A stretch of DNA of 11,614 bases from Gammaproteobacteria bacterium (GTDB lineage Bacteria > Pseudomonadota > Gammaproteobacteria > Poriferisulfidales > Oxydemutatoraceae): assembly GCA_007570905.1 (NCBI GenBank), contig RKSI01000083.1, forward strand, positions 1-11,614. The letters run 5' to 3'. The position numbers and the translations under genes were made by a program. Numbering within the stretch: position 1 is the first letter of the stretch; each line of letters opens with the position of its first letter. Below, piece by piece: positions 1 to 6,715 of the stretch. A model generated the notes under the pieces. It did no database searches. It saw nothing but the letters and a program-made list of their open reading frames with translations, and was not told where the DNA came from.

Positions 1-129
1 CGGGATTACATGCTCATTATTTTTGCGAAATATTGATGTTTTTATGCCCCGCTCCGGCTCAACCCTGATTTTCACAGGCTGCCATGTCATTGATATAAGG
101 GGAAATATCAGAGATAATCACGCGCGATT
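1..129. other. AT-rich non-coding left edge
   Basis: I see no gene here. The base composition is clearly more AT-rich than the rest of the window. It contains a small inverted repeat, TGATAT (91-96) with ATATCA (105-110), around a purine-rich 8-nt loop. The segment lies beyond the 3' end of the leftmost minus-strand gene and its terminator. It may be the spacer to the next gene or the border of an inserted segment; the sequence does not decide which. Confidence 0.5.
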
Positions 130-163
130 AAAGTTAAATAAAAAATAATCGCGCGAGATTATC
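113..163. repeat. 18-bp inverted repeat with one mismatch
   Basis: The left arm GATAATCACGCGCGATTA (113-130) matches the reverse complement of 146-163 at 17 of 18 positions. The arms are separated by a 15-nt, nearly all A/T loop. The right arm is shared with the terminator hairpin at 142-175, so two mutually exclusive folds are possible. A further partial copy, CGCGATTA, follows at 164-171. It may be a simple by-product of the terminator or a protein-binding palindrome. Confidence 0.6.
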
Positions 164-175
164 CGCGATTATTTT
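130..175 (-). terminator. Rho-independent terminator of the AlbA_2 gene
   Basis: On the minus strand, AAAATAATCGCG (175-164) pairs perfectly over 12 bp with CGCGATTATTTT (153-142) around a 10-nt loop. A T-rich tract, TTATTTAACTTT, follows at 141-130. It starts 16 nt after the stop codon of the minus-strand gene that ends at 191. Stem, T-tract and position fit intrinsic termination. The stem is also A-rich on its other flank, so it may work in both directions. Confidence 0.75.
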
Positions 176-190
176 GTGGTTATTTTGCGG

Positions 191-1894
191 CTACCCGGAG
201 GGGCGGTGTTTGCGCGAATACCATCTCCCTCTCTTCTCGCCGTGCGCCTCGATTCTCCCTTGATCTGTCAGCCGCCGGAGCAGGCGGGTAGCCTGGCCGT
301 GCGTAATCCTGCAAAGTTCCGCGACCTGGCCCCGGGTAATTCGACCGTGACTTTCGGCGTATTGCAGCACCATTTGCTCTTGTTGCAACGGCTCAAAGCC
401 GCGCTGCCGGATGTAGGCGCTTTTTTTATCGAGACGGCGATAGGTCGCAGCGGACAGATGCCAGGTGCGGGCCTTGTGCTCGCCGCGTCTTTCAATCAGG
501 CCGCTTTCGGCCAGTGTTTCCAGACTGCCGCGTGTCTCGGCTTCCGGTTTTTGCATCAGGCGCGCGGCTTCCGCTGTCGTGATGCGGCGGTCTTGCCACA
601 GGCGGTTCAGAATCAGGAGACCGTCCAGAGAGAGCGTGCGGCCCGCGCGTGCCTCTTTCGCCACCAGGCGCACGAACTCGAGATTGGCCTTGCCGCCGGG
701 AAGCGTCAGAACAACATCGTTTTCCGTGGTTCGCTCGTAGGAAGGCGCCGGGCGCCCGTTGCGAATCTGCTCGTGGAAGATGGTGTCAATGCCGCGGGCG
801 GTGCGCTCGACGATGCCGGCGCGCTTGAAGGCGTCGGCCAGCAACGGATTGCGGGGACGCGGCTGGGTCACGAGCAGGTTGTCGAGGCGCACGCCTTCCG
901 GAAGGCCGCCGGGGTTTGAGATTTCGAGCCGATTGGAATGCCATTGTATATGCACGGCGCCAAGGCGCATGTAGTCGCGGTGAGTGAGCGCGTTGGCGAC
1001 CCCTTCACGGAAAGCGCGTTCCGGATAGTCGGGGACTCCGATGCGAAGCATGTCAACCTGAATTTCCCGTTCCCGGTTGCGTGCCCGGAAGCGCATTTCC
1101 AGTTCCTCCATGGCGCGCAGCAACGGCCAGCGAAAGAAGTCGTTGACTTCCACATCGGTGCCGGAGAGCGCCTGAAACGCGACTTCGTGGGTCGGCAGGG
1201 CGTCTTTCAGCACATTCTCGCGGCCAAAAAGAAGCGCTCCCAAGACCCGCATGACCACCGTTCCGTTGTTGTTTTCAACCGCGCCCAGCGCCTTGGCCAG
1301 TTCCAGGTCGTTCAGGCCGAGCAGGGCTTCGTCCCCGCGCCCCCGGTTTTCCCGAATGGCGCGGCGGTAGCGGTCAAATTCCAGTGGATCCAGCGCGTCC
1401 ATGCCGAGGTGGTCCAGCTGCAACGCCGAATAGTCAAGCAGGCCGCGGCTGGCATGTTGCGCCTGCATTTCGTGAAAGTGGAGCGGGGTGCAGGCGGGCT
1501 TGCCGTCGCCACCGATGGCGCGGCGCAGGTAATGCCCGTCCGCGGTGCCGACGGGCTGGCGGGCAACCGGAATCTCGATGGCGAGGATCTGTTTTCCGCC
1601 GATATTCACCACCTCGGCGCGCACGGACAGCGACGGGCGGGTGCGGTTGCTGATGAGCGCCTGCACGCGGGCCGGGTCGGTTTTTTCATCGTGGCGGGGG
1701 CGGGCGCCGCTGATGCGGCCATTGTCCTCGACGCCAATCAGCAGCCAGCCGGGGCTGTCATCGCTGCGGTTGGCAAGGCACACAACGGCCTCAACGAGTT
1801 CGCGGTCCGCGAGTGCCTGTGCTCGCTCGCTCTTGAATTCCACATCAAGCGCTTCGCCGCCTGCGGCCATCTTCCTGATTTGTTCCGGCGTCAT
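191..1894 (-). CDS. AlbA_2 (Schlafen-AlbA-like) / HATPase_c_4 domain protein with C-terminal winged helices
   Basis: This 567-residue protein has the architecture of the COG2865-type putative transcriptional regulators/helicases. The N-terminal AlbA_2 domain (about 14-135) shows the characteristic VEFKSE (18-23), ELVEAVVCLAN (32-42) and LLIGVEDNGRISG (51-63) segments. A GHKL-type HATPase_c_4 region (about 290-390) shows FREGVANALTHRDY (295-308), ISNPGGLP (325-332) and RNPLLADAFKRAGIVERTARG (348-368). Two helix-turn-helix-like segments follow at about 425-480 and 505-560. The family is usually annotated as an ATP-binding DNA-associated regulator, and some relatives occur in defence or mobile contexts; the precise role is unknown. 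The chosen ATG has only a weak GAGA ribosome-binding sequence, and a TATAAT lies about 30 nt upstream. The gene diverges from the RiPP cluster, so it could regulate the cluster or be an unrelated neighbour. No frameshift or truncation is visible. Confidence 0.88.
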   Translation of the reverse strand: MTPEQIRKMAAGGEALDVEFKSERAQALADRELVEAVVCLANRSDDSPGWLLIGVEDNGRISGARPRHDEKTDPARVQALISNRTRPSLSVRAEVVNIGGKQILAIEIPVARQPVGTADGHYLRRAIGGDGKPACTPLHFHEMQAQHASRGLLDYSALQLDHLGMDALDPLEFDRYRRAIRENRGRGDEALLGLNDLELAKALGAVENNNGTVVMRVLGALLFGRENVLKDALPTHEVAFQALSGTDVEVNDFFRWPLLRAMEELEMRFRARNREREIQVDMLRIGVPDYPERAFREGVANALTHRDYMRLGAVHIQWHSNRLEISNPGGLPEGVRLDNLLVTQPRPRNPLLADAFKRAGIVERTARGIDTIFHEQIRNGRPAPSYERTTENDVVLTLPGGKANLEFVRLVAKEARAGRTLSLDGLLILNRLWQDRRITTAEAARLMQKPEAETRGSLETLAESGLIERRGEHKARTWHLSAATYRRLDKKSAYIRQRGFEPLQQEQMVLQYAESHGRITRGQVAELCRITHGQATRLLRRLTDQGRIEAHGEKRGRWYSRKHRPSG

Positions 1895-1926
1895 CGTCTC
1901 AAGGGCATCTGCGGCATGACACCGCC

Positions 1927-1932
1927 ATTATA
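1927..1932 (-). promoter_or_regulatory. Candidate -10 element for the AlbA_2 gene
   Basis: The minus strand reads a perfect TATAAT 32 nt upstream of the ATG at 1894, which would leave a 5' leader of roughly 25 nt. No good -35 hexamer is seen at 16-18 bp spacing in this GC-rich region, so the promoter is either weak or activator-dependent. Confidence 0.4.
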
Positions 1933-1973
1933 ACGCCTGCCGCCGTTGGCGCTGCGGAGCGGCGGGCGCAGGC

Positions 1974-1995
1974 CGGGCAGGCCGGGCACTGCCCG
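1974..1995. repeat. GC-rich inverted repeat in the divergent intergenic region
   Basis: CGGGCAG (1974-1980) pairs perfectly with CTGCCCG (1989-1995) across an 8-nt loop. It sits between the two divergent promoters. No T-tract follows in either direction, so it is not a clear terminator. In such GC-rich DNA a 7-bp stem could arise by chance. Confidence 0.4.
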
Positions 1996-2015
1996 TGCTC
2001 GCGCCGCGCGGCGGC

Positions 2016-2048
2016 CAATCTGCGGCTTGCGGAGCGGCAATCTGCGGC
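2016..2048. repeat. 22-bp-phased direct repeat upstream of the RiPP operon
   Basis: CAATCTGCGGC occurs at 2016-2026 and again at 2038-2048, exactly 22 bp apart, close to two helical turns. A related 10-mer, GCGGAGCGGC, occurs at 1954-1963 and 2029-2038. The pair lies 60-90 bp upstream of the likely RiPP -10 box. That is a plausible position for a direct-repeat-binding activator, but function is inferred only from placement. Confidence 0.45.
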
Positions 2049-2101
2049 GCCTGCGGCGGTTCTCCGTTCAGAAACCTGTGTCAGCGGGCAATCAGATGCG
2101 A

Positions 2102-2117
2102 GTGATTGTATAATCAC
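2102..2117 (+). promoter_or_regulatory. RiPP operon -10 element embedded in an interrupted palindrome
   Basis: A perfect TATAAT (2109-2114) lies 57 nt before the ATG at 2171. It is embedded in GTGATT (2102-2107) - 4 nt - AATCAC (2112-2117), a perfect 6-bp inverted repeat that could be an operator overlapping the -10. No convincing -35 hexamer is visible at 17 bp (GGGCAA at 2086-2091), which suggests control by an accessory factor. The intergenic region is shared with the divergent AlbA_2 gene. Confidence 0.5.
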
Positions 2118-2137
2118 GCCTCTGCGCGCTTGCCGTG

Positions 2138-2163
2138 CGGCGAGAACCCATCCGGCGAGAACC
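2138..2163 (+). repeat. 11-bp tandem repeat in the RiPP operon leader
   Basis: CGGCGAGAACC occurs at 2138-2148 and 2153-2163, 15 bp apart. The second copy supplies the only Shine-Dalgarno-like purine stretch (GCGAGA) before the ATG at 2171. The spacing is multiple-of-three, so an alternative GTG start at 2135 would read through it and encode two RREP units. Confidence 0.55.
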
Positions 2164-2170
2164 GAATCCG

Positions 2171-4588
2171 ATGTACGAAAAGGCGACTTTTGAGCAACCT
2201 TCCGCGCCGCCGCAGCGCCGCTTTTACCTGAAGACCAGGGAAGACGAGGGCATTGTCCGCCTGCCGCAGATAAGCCCGCATCTGCAAACCACCTTTCTGG
2301 AGCCGCCGCCGGGCGCCGTCGCCGAAGACGGCGACGACCCGGGCAAACTCGACAAGCGGGTTTTTCTCGGTTCCGAATACGGCGACTATGTGCTGTCCGG
2401 CGATTTGTTCTTCGGCCTGGCGTCGGCGATAGACGGCAAGACCGACCGCCGCCAACTGGTCGAGAAACTCAAGGGCCTCGCGCCGGAGATGGAGATTAAA
2501 TCGGCGCTGTCGCGCATGGCGTACAGTTTCTACATCGTCTCGGCGGAGCACGAGCTGGCGCAGGATCAGGCCGCCATCTGGTCGTGCATGGGGGTGTCGC
2601 CGCGCTATGCCGGGCAGAAACTGCGCGACTGCGCCGTCAAGGTGGTTGCGCTGAACGGGCGCCCGCAGGCCGAGGAGTGGCTGCGCGAGGGCCTTGCGGC
2701 GTGGTCGGTGACGGTGACGGAATCCGACACGCCGGACCTGTTCATCGTGCTGGTGGACGATTACCTCGACCCGGCGCTTGAGGCGTTCAACCGGGCGCGG
2801 CTGCGCGACGGGCGGGCGTGGCTGCCGGCGCGCCTCGTCGGCTTGCAGGCGATGTTCGGCCCGGTGTTTCGCAGCGGCGACGACGAGGCGTGCTGGCGCT
2901 GCCTTTACCACCGCATGAAAGGCAACCGCGAGGTTCGCAGTTTTCTCGGCCATATGGCCGAGGGCGGCGAGCGCTATGTGCCGAAGGTGCTGGACGAGGG
3001 CCTGTTGCGCGGTTGCGCGCAGTTGCTGGCGATGGACGCGGCGCGCTGGATTGTGCTGCACGAAGAAGGGCGCGCCGACATGATCGCGCTGCAAGGGCAG
3101 ATGCGAAGTTTCAGCCTGGTGATGACGCAGATGGAGTTGCACGCGGTGATGAAAAGGCCGCAGTGCCCGGCGTGCGGCGACAAGCGCCTGCACGACCCGT
3201 CGCGCGAATTTAGCCCGGTGGTTTTCAGGGACGGCGGCGACACGCTGTTCACCAGCGGCGGCATGAAGGCGCGCGAGCCGCACCAGACGGTGGAGATGCA
3301 CAAGGATTTGGTCAGCCCGCTGTCGGGCGTCGTCACGCAGTTGCTGCGCTCGTCGCCGCCGGACGACCCGTGGCTGCATGTATATTGGGCCGGCAGCAAC
3401 CTGGCGCTGATGAACGCCCACTTCAACCTGCTGACGGCGAGTCTTCGCACCAAGAGTTCCGGCAAGGGGCGCAGCCGCGACCAGGCGCAGGCCAGCGCCA
3501 TCGGCGAGGCGCTGGAGCGTTACAGCGGCGTGTTTCACGGCGACGAGATCCGCAAGGACGCGCGCTTCGCCGACTTCGCCGACGGCGAGGCGCTGCACCC
3601 GAACCGGATCATGCTCTTCAGCGACAAGCAGTACGCCGAACGCGACGAGTTCAACCGGCGCGGCCACCGCTTCGGCAGCGTGCCGCTGGAGTTCGACGAG
3701 GAGGTGGAGATGGAATGGTCGCCGATGTGGTCGGTGACGCGCGGCAGGAAAGTGTGGTTGCCGACGGCGCAGTTGTATTTCAGTTACATGGGCGGGCGTT
3801 TCGCAGACAGGTTTTATGTCGCGCCGGACTCCAACGGCGCCGCCTCCGGCAACACGCTGGAAGAGGCGGCGGTGCAGGGCTTTATGGAACTGGTCGAGCG
3901 CGACGCCTTCGCAATGTGGTGGTACAACGAATTGCAGTTTCCGGAGGTTGACATCGCCACCTTCGGCGACCCGTTTCTGGCAAAGGCGGCGGAACGCTAC
4001 CGCAAGCATTATAATCGTGACATGTGGGTGATGGACATTACCAACGATTTCGGCATTCCGGTGATGGTGGCGGTGTCGCGCCGCACCGACAAGGAGAAGG
4101 AGGACATCTGCTTCTCCGCCGGCGCGCACTTCGATCCGCACATCGCGTGCCTGCGCGCGGTGTGCGAGATGAACCAGTACCTCACCGCGGTGCTCGACGC
4201 CACCGACGACCCCGACACCTACAACTTCATGGACCCGGAATGCCTCGACTGGTGGCAGAATGTGAAGTTGAAGGACAAGCGGTATCTGACCCCGCTGCCG
4301 GGCGCCAACCCGCGCGGGCGCAAGGACTACGAAACACCGCGCCGCACCATCTACGAAGAAGTGCGGGCGTGCGTGGACAAGGTGCACGACAAGGGCCTGG
4401 AATTGCTGGCGCTGGATCAGACGCGGCCCGACATCGGCCTGCCGGTCATCAAAATGCTGGTGCCGGGCATGCGCCATTTCTGGCCGCGTTTCGCGCCGGG
4501 CCGCCTGTATGATGTGCCGGTTGCGATGGGCAAACTGAAGGCGCCGAAAACCGAAGACCAGATGAACCCGGTTCCGGTGTTTATTTAA
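2171..4588 (+). CDS. Fused E1-like / YcaO azoline-forming cyclodehydratase (TOMM C-D fusion)
   Basis: This 805-residue enzyme is predicted to cyclodehydrate Cys, Ser or Thr of the nearby precursors to azolines, using ATP. The N-terminal half (about 1-345) resembles the leader-binding E1-like cyclodehydratase partner. It includes HELAQDQAAIWS (127-138) and two Cys-x-x-Cys pairs, C241/C244 and C332/C335, that likely hold structural zinc. The C-terminal half (about 360-805) is a SagD-type YcaO domain. Its ATP/Mg motifs are SAIGEALER (442-450), NTLEEAAVQGFMELVERD (561-578) and CLRAVCEMNQ (660-669). The C-terminus ends NPVPVFI, a shortened form of the proline-rich PxPxP tail typical of azoline-forming YcaOs. 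I chose ATG 2171, preceded by GCGAGA; an in-frame GTG at 2135 has no ribosome-binding site and would add 12 residues. The gene is first in the operon, 4 nt before the radical SAM gene. No flavin dehydrogenase neighbour is present, so products may remain azolines. Confidence 0.95.
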   Translation: MYEKATFEQPSAPPQRRFYLKTREDEGIVRLPQISPHLQTTFLEPPPGAVAEDGDDPGKLDKRVFLGSEYGDYVLSGDLFFGLASAIDGKTDRRQLVEKLKGLAPEMEIKSALSRMAYSFYIVSAEHELAQDQAAIWSCMGVSPRYAGQKLRDCAVKVVALNGRPQAEEWLREGLAAWSVTVTESDTPDLFIVLVDDYLDPALEAFNRARLRDGRAWLPARLVGLQAMFGPVFRSGDDEACWRCLYHRMKGNREVRSFLGHMAEGGERYVPKVLDEGLLRGCAQLLAMDAARWIVLHEEGRADMIALQGQMRSFSLVMTQMELHAVMKRPQCPACGDKRLHDPSREFSPVVFRDGGDTLFTSGGMKAREPHQTVEMHKDLVSPLSGVVTQLLRSSPPDDPWLHVYWAGSNLALMNAHFNLLTASLRTKSSGKGRSRDQAQASAIGEALERYSGVFHGDEIRKDARFADFADGEALHPNRIMLFSDKQYAERDEFNRRGHRFGSVPLEFDEEVEMEWSPMWSVTRGRKVWLPTAQLYFSYMGGRFADRFYVAPDSNGAASGNTLEEAAVQGFMELVERDAFAMWWYNELQFPEVDIATFGDPFLAKAAERYRKHYNRDMWVMDITNDFGIPVMVAVSRRTDKEKEDICFSAGAHFDPHIACLRAVCEMNQYLTAVLDATDDPDTYNFMDPECLDWWQNVKLKDKRYLTPLPGANPRGRKDYETPRRTIYEEVRACVDKVHDKGLELLALDQTRPDIGLPVIKMLVPGMRHFWPRFAPGRLYDVPVAMGKLKAPKTEDQMNPVPVFI

Positions 4589-4592
4589 GGCG

Positions 4593-4634
4593 ATGGACGC
4601 TCCCGGCAAGACCATGGACGCTCCCGGCACCGCC
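4593..4634 (+). repeat. 21-nt tandem duplication at the radical SAM gene start
   Basis: The first seven codons (MDAPGKT) are repeated in frame as MDAPGTA, with the 16-nt core ATGGACGCTCCCGGCA identical in both copies. This duplicates the start codon. The upstream copy has the AAGG ribosome-binding sequence overlapping the previous stop; the downstream copy has none. Confidence 0.8.
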
Positions 4635-6095
4635 GACCTGCTCGCCCGCCTGAAACGGGCCAAGGAAAGATGGCTGGTTGACGACGCCTTCCGCGACAAG
4701 GTCGCGCGCGACTGGCAGGCGGCGTTTGACGAATATCACCTGACGGCGCCGCAAACGCTGACGCGCGCCATCCTCTCCCCCTACGACGCCGCCCTGTTCG
4801 ACGGCAAGATGCGTCTTGACGAGGCGCAGCAACAGGTGGCGCGCCGTTTCCTGGAACTCGAGACGGGCTATATGAGTTTTGTCTATTGGGAGACCGACCG
4901 CTTCGACGGCAGTTTGCCGGCCTGGCTGCGCTGGCGCGACCGGCAGATTGCGCGCAACACCATCGCCCGCGGCTATGCCGGCATGATGGCGCTGTACCTG
5001 CCGTTCGCGGTGGAGTTGAGCGACGGCTGTTCGGTCGGCTGCTGGTTCTGCGGGTTTTCGCCGGACAAGTTCAGCGGCCACCGCGAGGCGACGCCGCAGG
5101 CGCTGGAAGAGTGGCGCCAAATCCTGCGTGCGATGCACGGGATGTTCGGGCAGTTCGCGCAGCGCGGCTTTCTGTATTGGGCGACCGACCCGCTGGACAA
5201 TCCGGATTACGAGATGTTCGCCGATGTCTTCGCCGAAGAACTCGGGCGCTGGCCGGCGACGACGACCGCGCTCGCCGGCAAGGACATCGAGCGCACCCGC
5301 GCGCTGATTAAGCGCGCCCGCGAGAAACGCTCGCCGTCGAGCCGTTTTTCCATCACCAACCGGCAGTTGCTGGACAAGATACACCGGAATTTCAGCGCCG
5401 CCGAAGTGCACGATGTGAGCATGGTGCCGGTCAACAAAGGCTCCTTCCTCGGCCTCGCGCAGGCCGGCAATGTGCTGAAGATGGCCGAAAAACAGCCGGA
5501 GCGCGTCGCGCAAGAGAAGCAAAAACTGGAGAACATCCGCATCAACACGCAGGACGGCGACTGGGACTCCACGCGCCAGCAGGAATATGTGCACGAGACC
5601 ATCTGCTGCGTCTCCGGCTTTCTGGTCAACCTGGTGAAGCGCTCGGTGCAACTGATCACCGCGGTGAAGGCGTCGAGCCTGTACCCGAAGGGCTACGAGG
5701 TGCTGGAGTCGGCGACCTGGGACGACGCGGCGCAATTCGACGGCATCATCAACGGCATGGTGCGCCGCCAGATGACGGAAACACCGCCCGGCGACGGCCA
5801 ACTGGTGCTGCACCCCGCGCTTGAAGTCCGCGCCGACGGCGGCGGCTGTTTGTTTGAGGCAAAGCGCGGTTACAGCAAGCGCTTTGAATCGGCGGCGCCC
5901 GGTTTGCACGCCGCCATCGCCGCCGAACTGCGCGTTGCCGACAACCCCGAGTCGGTCGCGCCAGTCGCCGAAATCAGCCGCCGCCTGGCGTCCGCCGGCT
6001 ATGTGCCGGAGATGGTCGCCGGCGCGCTGCGCGGATTGTGGCAGGCCGGCATCCTCGTCGAGCCGGGCTGGGCGCGGCTGGAAAGCGCGCGCTGA
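4593..6095 (+). CDS. PoyD-like radical SAM RiPP amino-acid epimerase
   Basis: This 500-residue radical SAM protein is predicted to invert alpha-carbons of core residues from L to D. The [4Fe-4S]-binding CxxxCxxC motif is C146, C150 and C153 within SDGCSVGCWFCGFS (143-156). Other segments resemble the PoyD-type family as I recall it: FLYWATDPLDNPDYE (193-207), TTTALAGKDIERTR (223-236) and RFSITNRQLL (251-260). A vicinal cysteine pair, C338-C339 in ETICCVSGF (335-343), could supply the hydrogen-atom donor used by these epimerases; which Cys acts is my inference. Residues 20-50 look like an NHLP/Nif11-type leader helix. Residues about 405-490 resemble a PqqD-like (RRE) winged helix. The start follows the cyclodehydratase stop by 4 nt with an AAGG sequence, which implies translational coupling. 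The first 42 nt are a 21-nt tandem duplication, giving two in-frame ATGs (4593 and 4614). Another radical SAM peptide chemistry, such as methylation or crosslinking, is less likely. Confidence 0.88.
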   Translation: MDAPGKTMDAPGTADLLARLKRAKERWLVDDAFRDKVARDWQAAFDEYHLTAPQTLTRAILSPYDAALFDGKMRLDEAQQQVARRFLELETGYMSFVYWETDRFDGSLPAWLRWRDRQIARNTIARGYAGMMALYLPFAVELSDGCSVGCWFCGFSPDKFSGHREATPQALEEWRQILRAMHGMFGQFAQRGFLYWATDPLDNPDYEMFADVFAEELGRWPATTTALAGKDIERTRALIKRAREKRSPSSRFSITNRQLLDKIHRNFSAAEVHDVSMVPVNKGSFLGLAQAGNVLKMAEKQPERVAQEKQKLENIRINTQDGDWDSTRQQEYVHETICCVSGFLVNLVKRSVQLITAVKASSLYPKGYEVLESATWDDAAQFDGIINGMVRRQMTETPPGDGQLVLHPALEVRADGGGCLFEAKRGYSKRFESAAPGLHAAIAAELRVADNPESVAPVAEISRRLASAGYVPEMVAGALRGLWQAGILVEPGWARLESAR

Positions 6096-6103
6096 CGCGC
6101 TTT
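6082..6103 (+). other. Stem-loop across the radical SAM stop codon
   Basis: AAAGCGCG (6082-6089) pairs perfectly with CGCGCTTT (6096-6103) around a 6-nt loop that contains the TGA stop. Only three T residues end the stem, followed by ATCCC, so termination would be weak. A partial attenuator or an RNA-processing/stability element between the enzyme and precursor genes is possible. Confidence 0.4.
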
Positions 6104-6153
6104 ATCCCGCCGCCTTCACTGCCAAAGGTTGCTGAACCGGGACAGCCGCGGCG

Positions 6154-6197
6154 TTGTCGTACAATGCCCGGCACGACAAAACGATGCTTGGGCATCG
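6154..6197 (+). other. Tandem hairpins in the precursor 5' leader
   Basis: Two perfect stems lie in the 140-nt gap before precursor 1. TTGTCGT (6154-6160) pairs with ACGACAA (6173-6179) around a 12-nt loop, and CGATGC (6182-6187) pairs with GCATCG (6192-6197) around a TTGG loop. A TACAAT at 6160-6165 could be a -10 box for a separate precursor promoter, though no clear -35 is seen at 17 bp. Such elements would let precursors be made in excess over enzymes; this is inference. Confidence 0.4.
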
Positions 6198-6235
6198 CAT
6201 TACCGCGGGGGTGAAAAATGTTTTGGAGGAAAAAA

Positions 6236-6682
6236 ATGCAAGAGAAAAATCGTTCGCAAGCGTCTCAACTGACCGAAGAGGAAAAAGCCAACTGGGCCAA
6301 ATTTGTGACGCTTGCAAAACAATACCGGGAAGACGCGGCGTTGCGCGCGCGGCTGGACGCCGGTGATGTGTCCGACTCGCTGGAGTATCTGGGCGTCAAC
6401 ATCGCCGACGGCGTCACGGCCAGAATCTTCGCCGACACCGCCGACCGGATTCATCTGGTGGTGCCGCCGCCCGGCAGGGTCGGCGAGATGACCGTGGAAA
6501 CGCTCGGCGCCATCGTCGGCGGCAACACCGCCGGCACCGCGGCCTGCGGCGGCACGGCGGGTTCGTTCGGGTGTTCCAGCGCGCCGAGTTCAATGAGTTC
6601 GGCGAGCACCGCCAGCACCGTCGGTTCCGCCAGTTCGGAAAGCAGCGGTGGCCCCGACACCACGGTCACGCTTGAGGCCTGA
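6236..6682 (+). CDS. NHLP-type RiPP precursor peptide 1
   Basis: This 148-residue precursor is the likely substrate of the two upstream enzymes. Its leader (1-96) fits the nitrile-hydratase-alpha-like (NHLP) type. It has the AKQYREDAALRARL helix (27-40), then LEYLGVNIADGVTARIFADT (49-68), HLVVPPP (73-79), and ends TVETLGAIVGG (86-96) at a double-glycine cleavage site. The predicted core (97-148) has 52 residues, of which 24 are Cys (C104, C113), Ser or Thr. It has GTAG-like segments early (TAGTAACGGTAG, 98-109), a Ser-rich middle and an acidic tail, DTTVTLEA. I chose ATG 6236 because GGAGGA at 6225-6230 lies 5 nt before it; the upstream ATG at 6218 would overlap that site. The second precursor follows 33 nt later. 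NHLP leaders occur with varied maturases, so the product class is inferred from the neighbouring enzymes. Confidence 0.93.
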   Translation: MQEKNRSQASQLTEEEKANWAKFVTLAKQYREDAALRARLDAGDVSDSLEYLGVNIADGVTARIFADTADRIHLVVPPPGRVGEMTVETLGAIVGGNTAGTAACGGTAGSFGCSSAPSSMSSASTASTVGSASSESSGGPDTTVTLEA

Positions 6683-6715
6683 AACCAGGGACATTGACAA
6701 CAGGAGAAAACCGCC

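Noticed and set aside
938..1933. 331-codon plus-strand open frame (and 176-919) opposite the AlbA_2 gene
   Set aside because: The opposite strand encodes a full-length AlbA_2/HATPase protein; these frames have no supporting motifs.
2135..2170. GTG start at 2135 for the cyclodehydratase
   Set aside because: It has no ribosome-binding sequence and lies very close to the expected transcription start. The extra residues are a duplicated RREP unit, so ATG 2171 is preferred.
2114..4699. Long minus-strand open frame (861 codons) opposite the YcaO gene
   Set aside because: It is the antisense shadow of a GC-rich gene with clear domain motifs. Its translation is His/Arg/Ala-rich with no recognisable domain.
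4581..5909. 442-codon minus-strand open frame opposite the radical SAM gene
   Set aside because: Its composition is shadow-like, it has no ribosome-binding site or motif, and it fully overlaps a gene with conserved catalytic residues.
6218..6235. ATG at 6218 as the start of precursor 1
   Set aside because: It would place the strong GGAGGA ribosome-binding site inside the coding region; ATG 6236 is ideally spaced from it.
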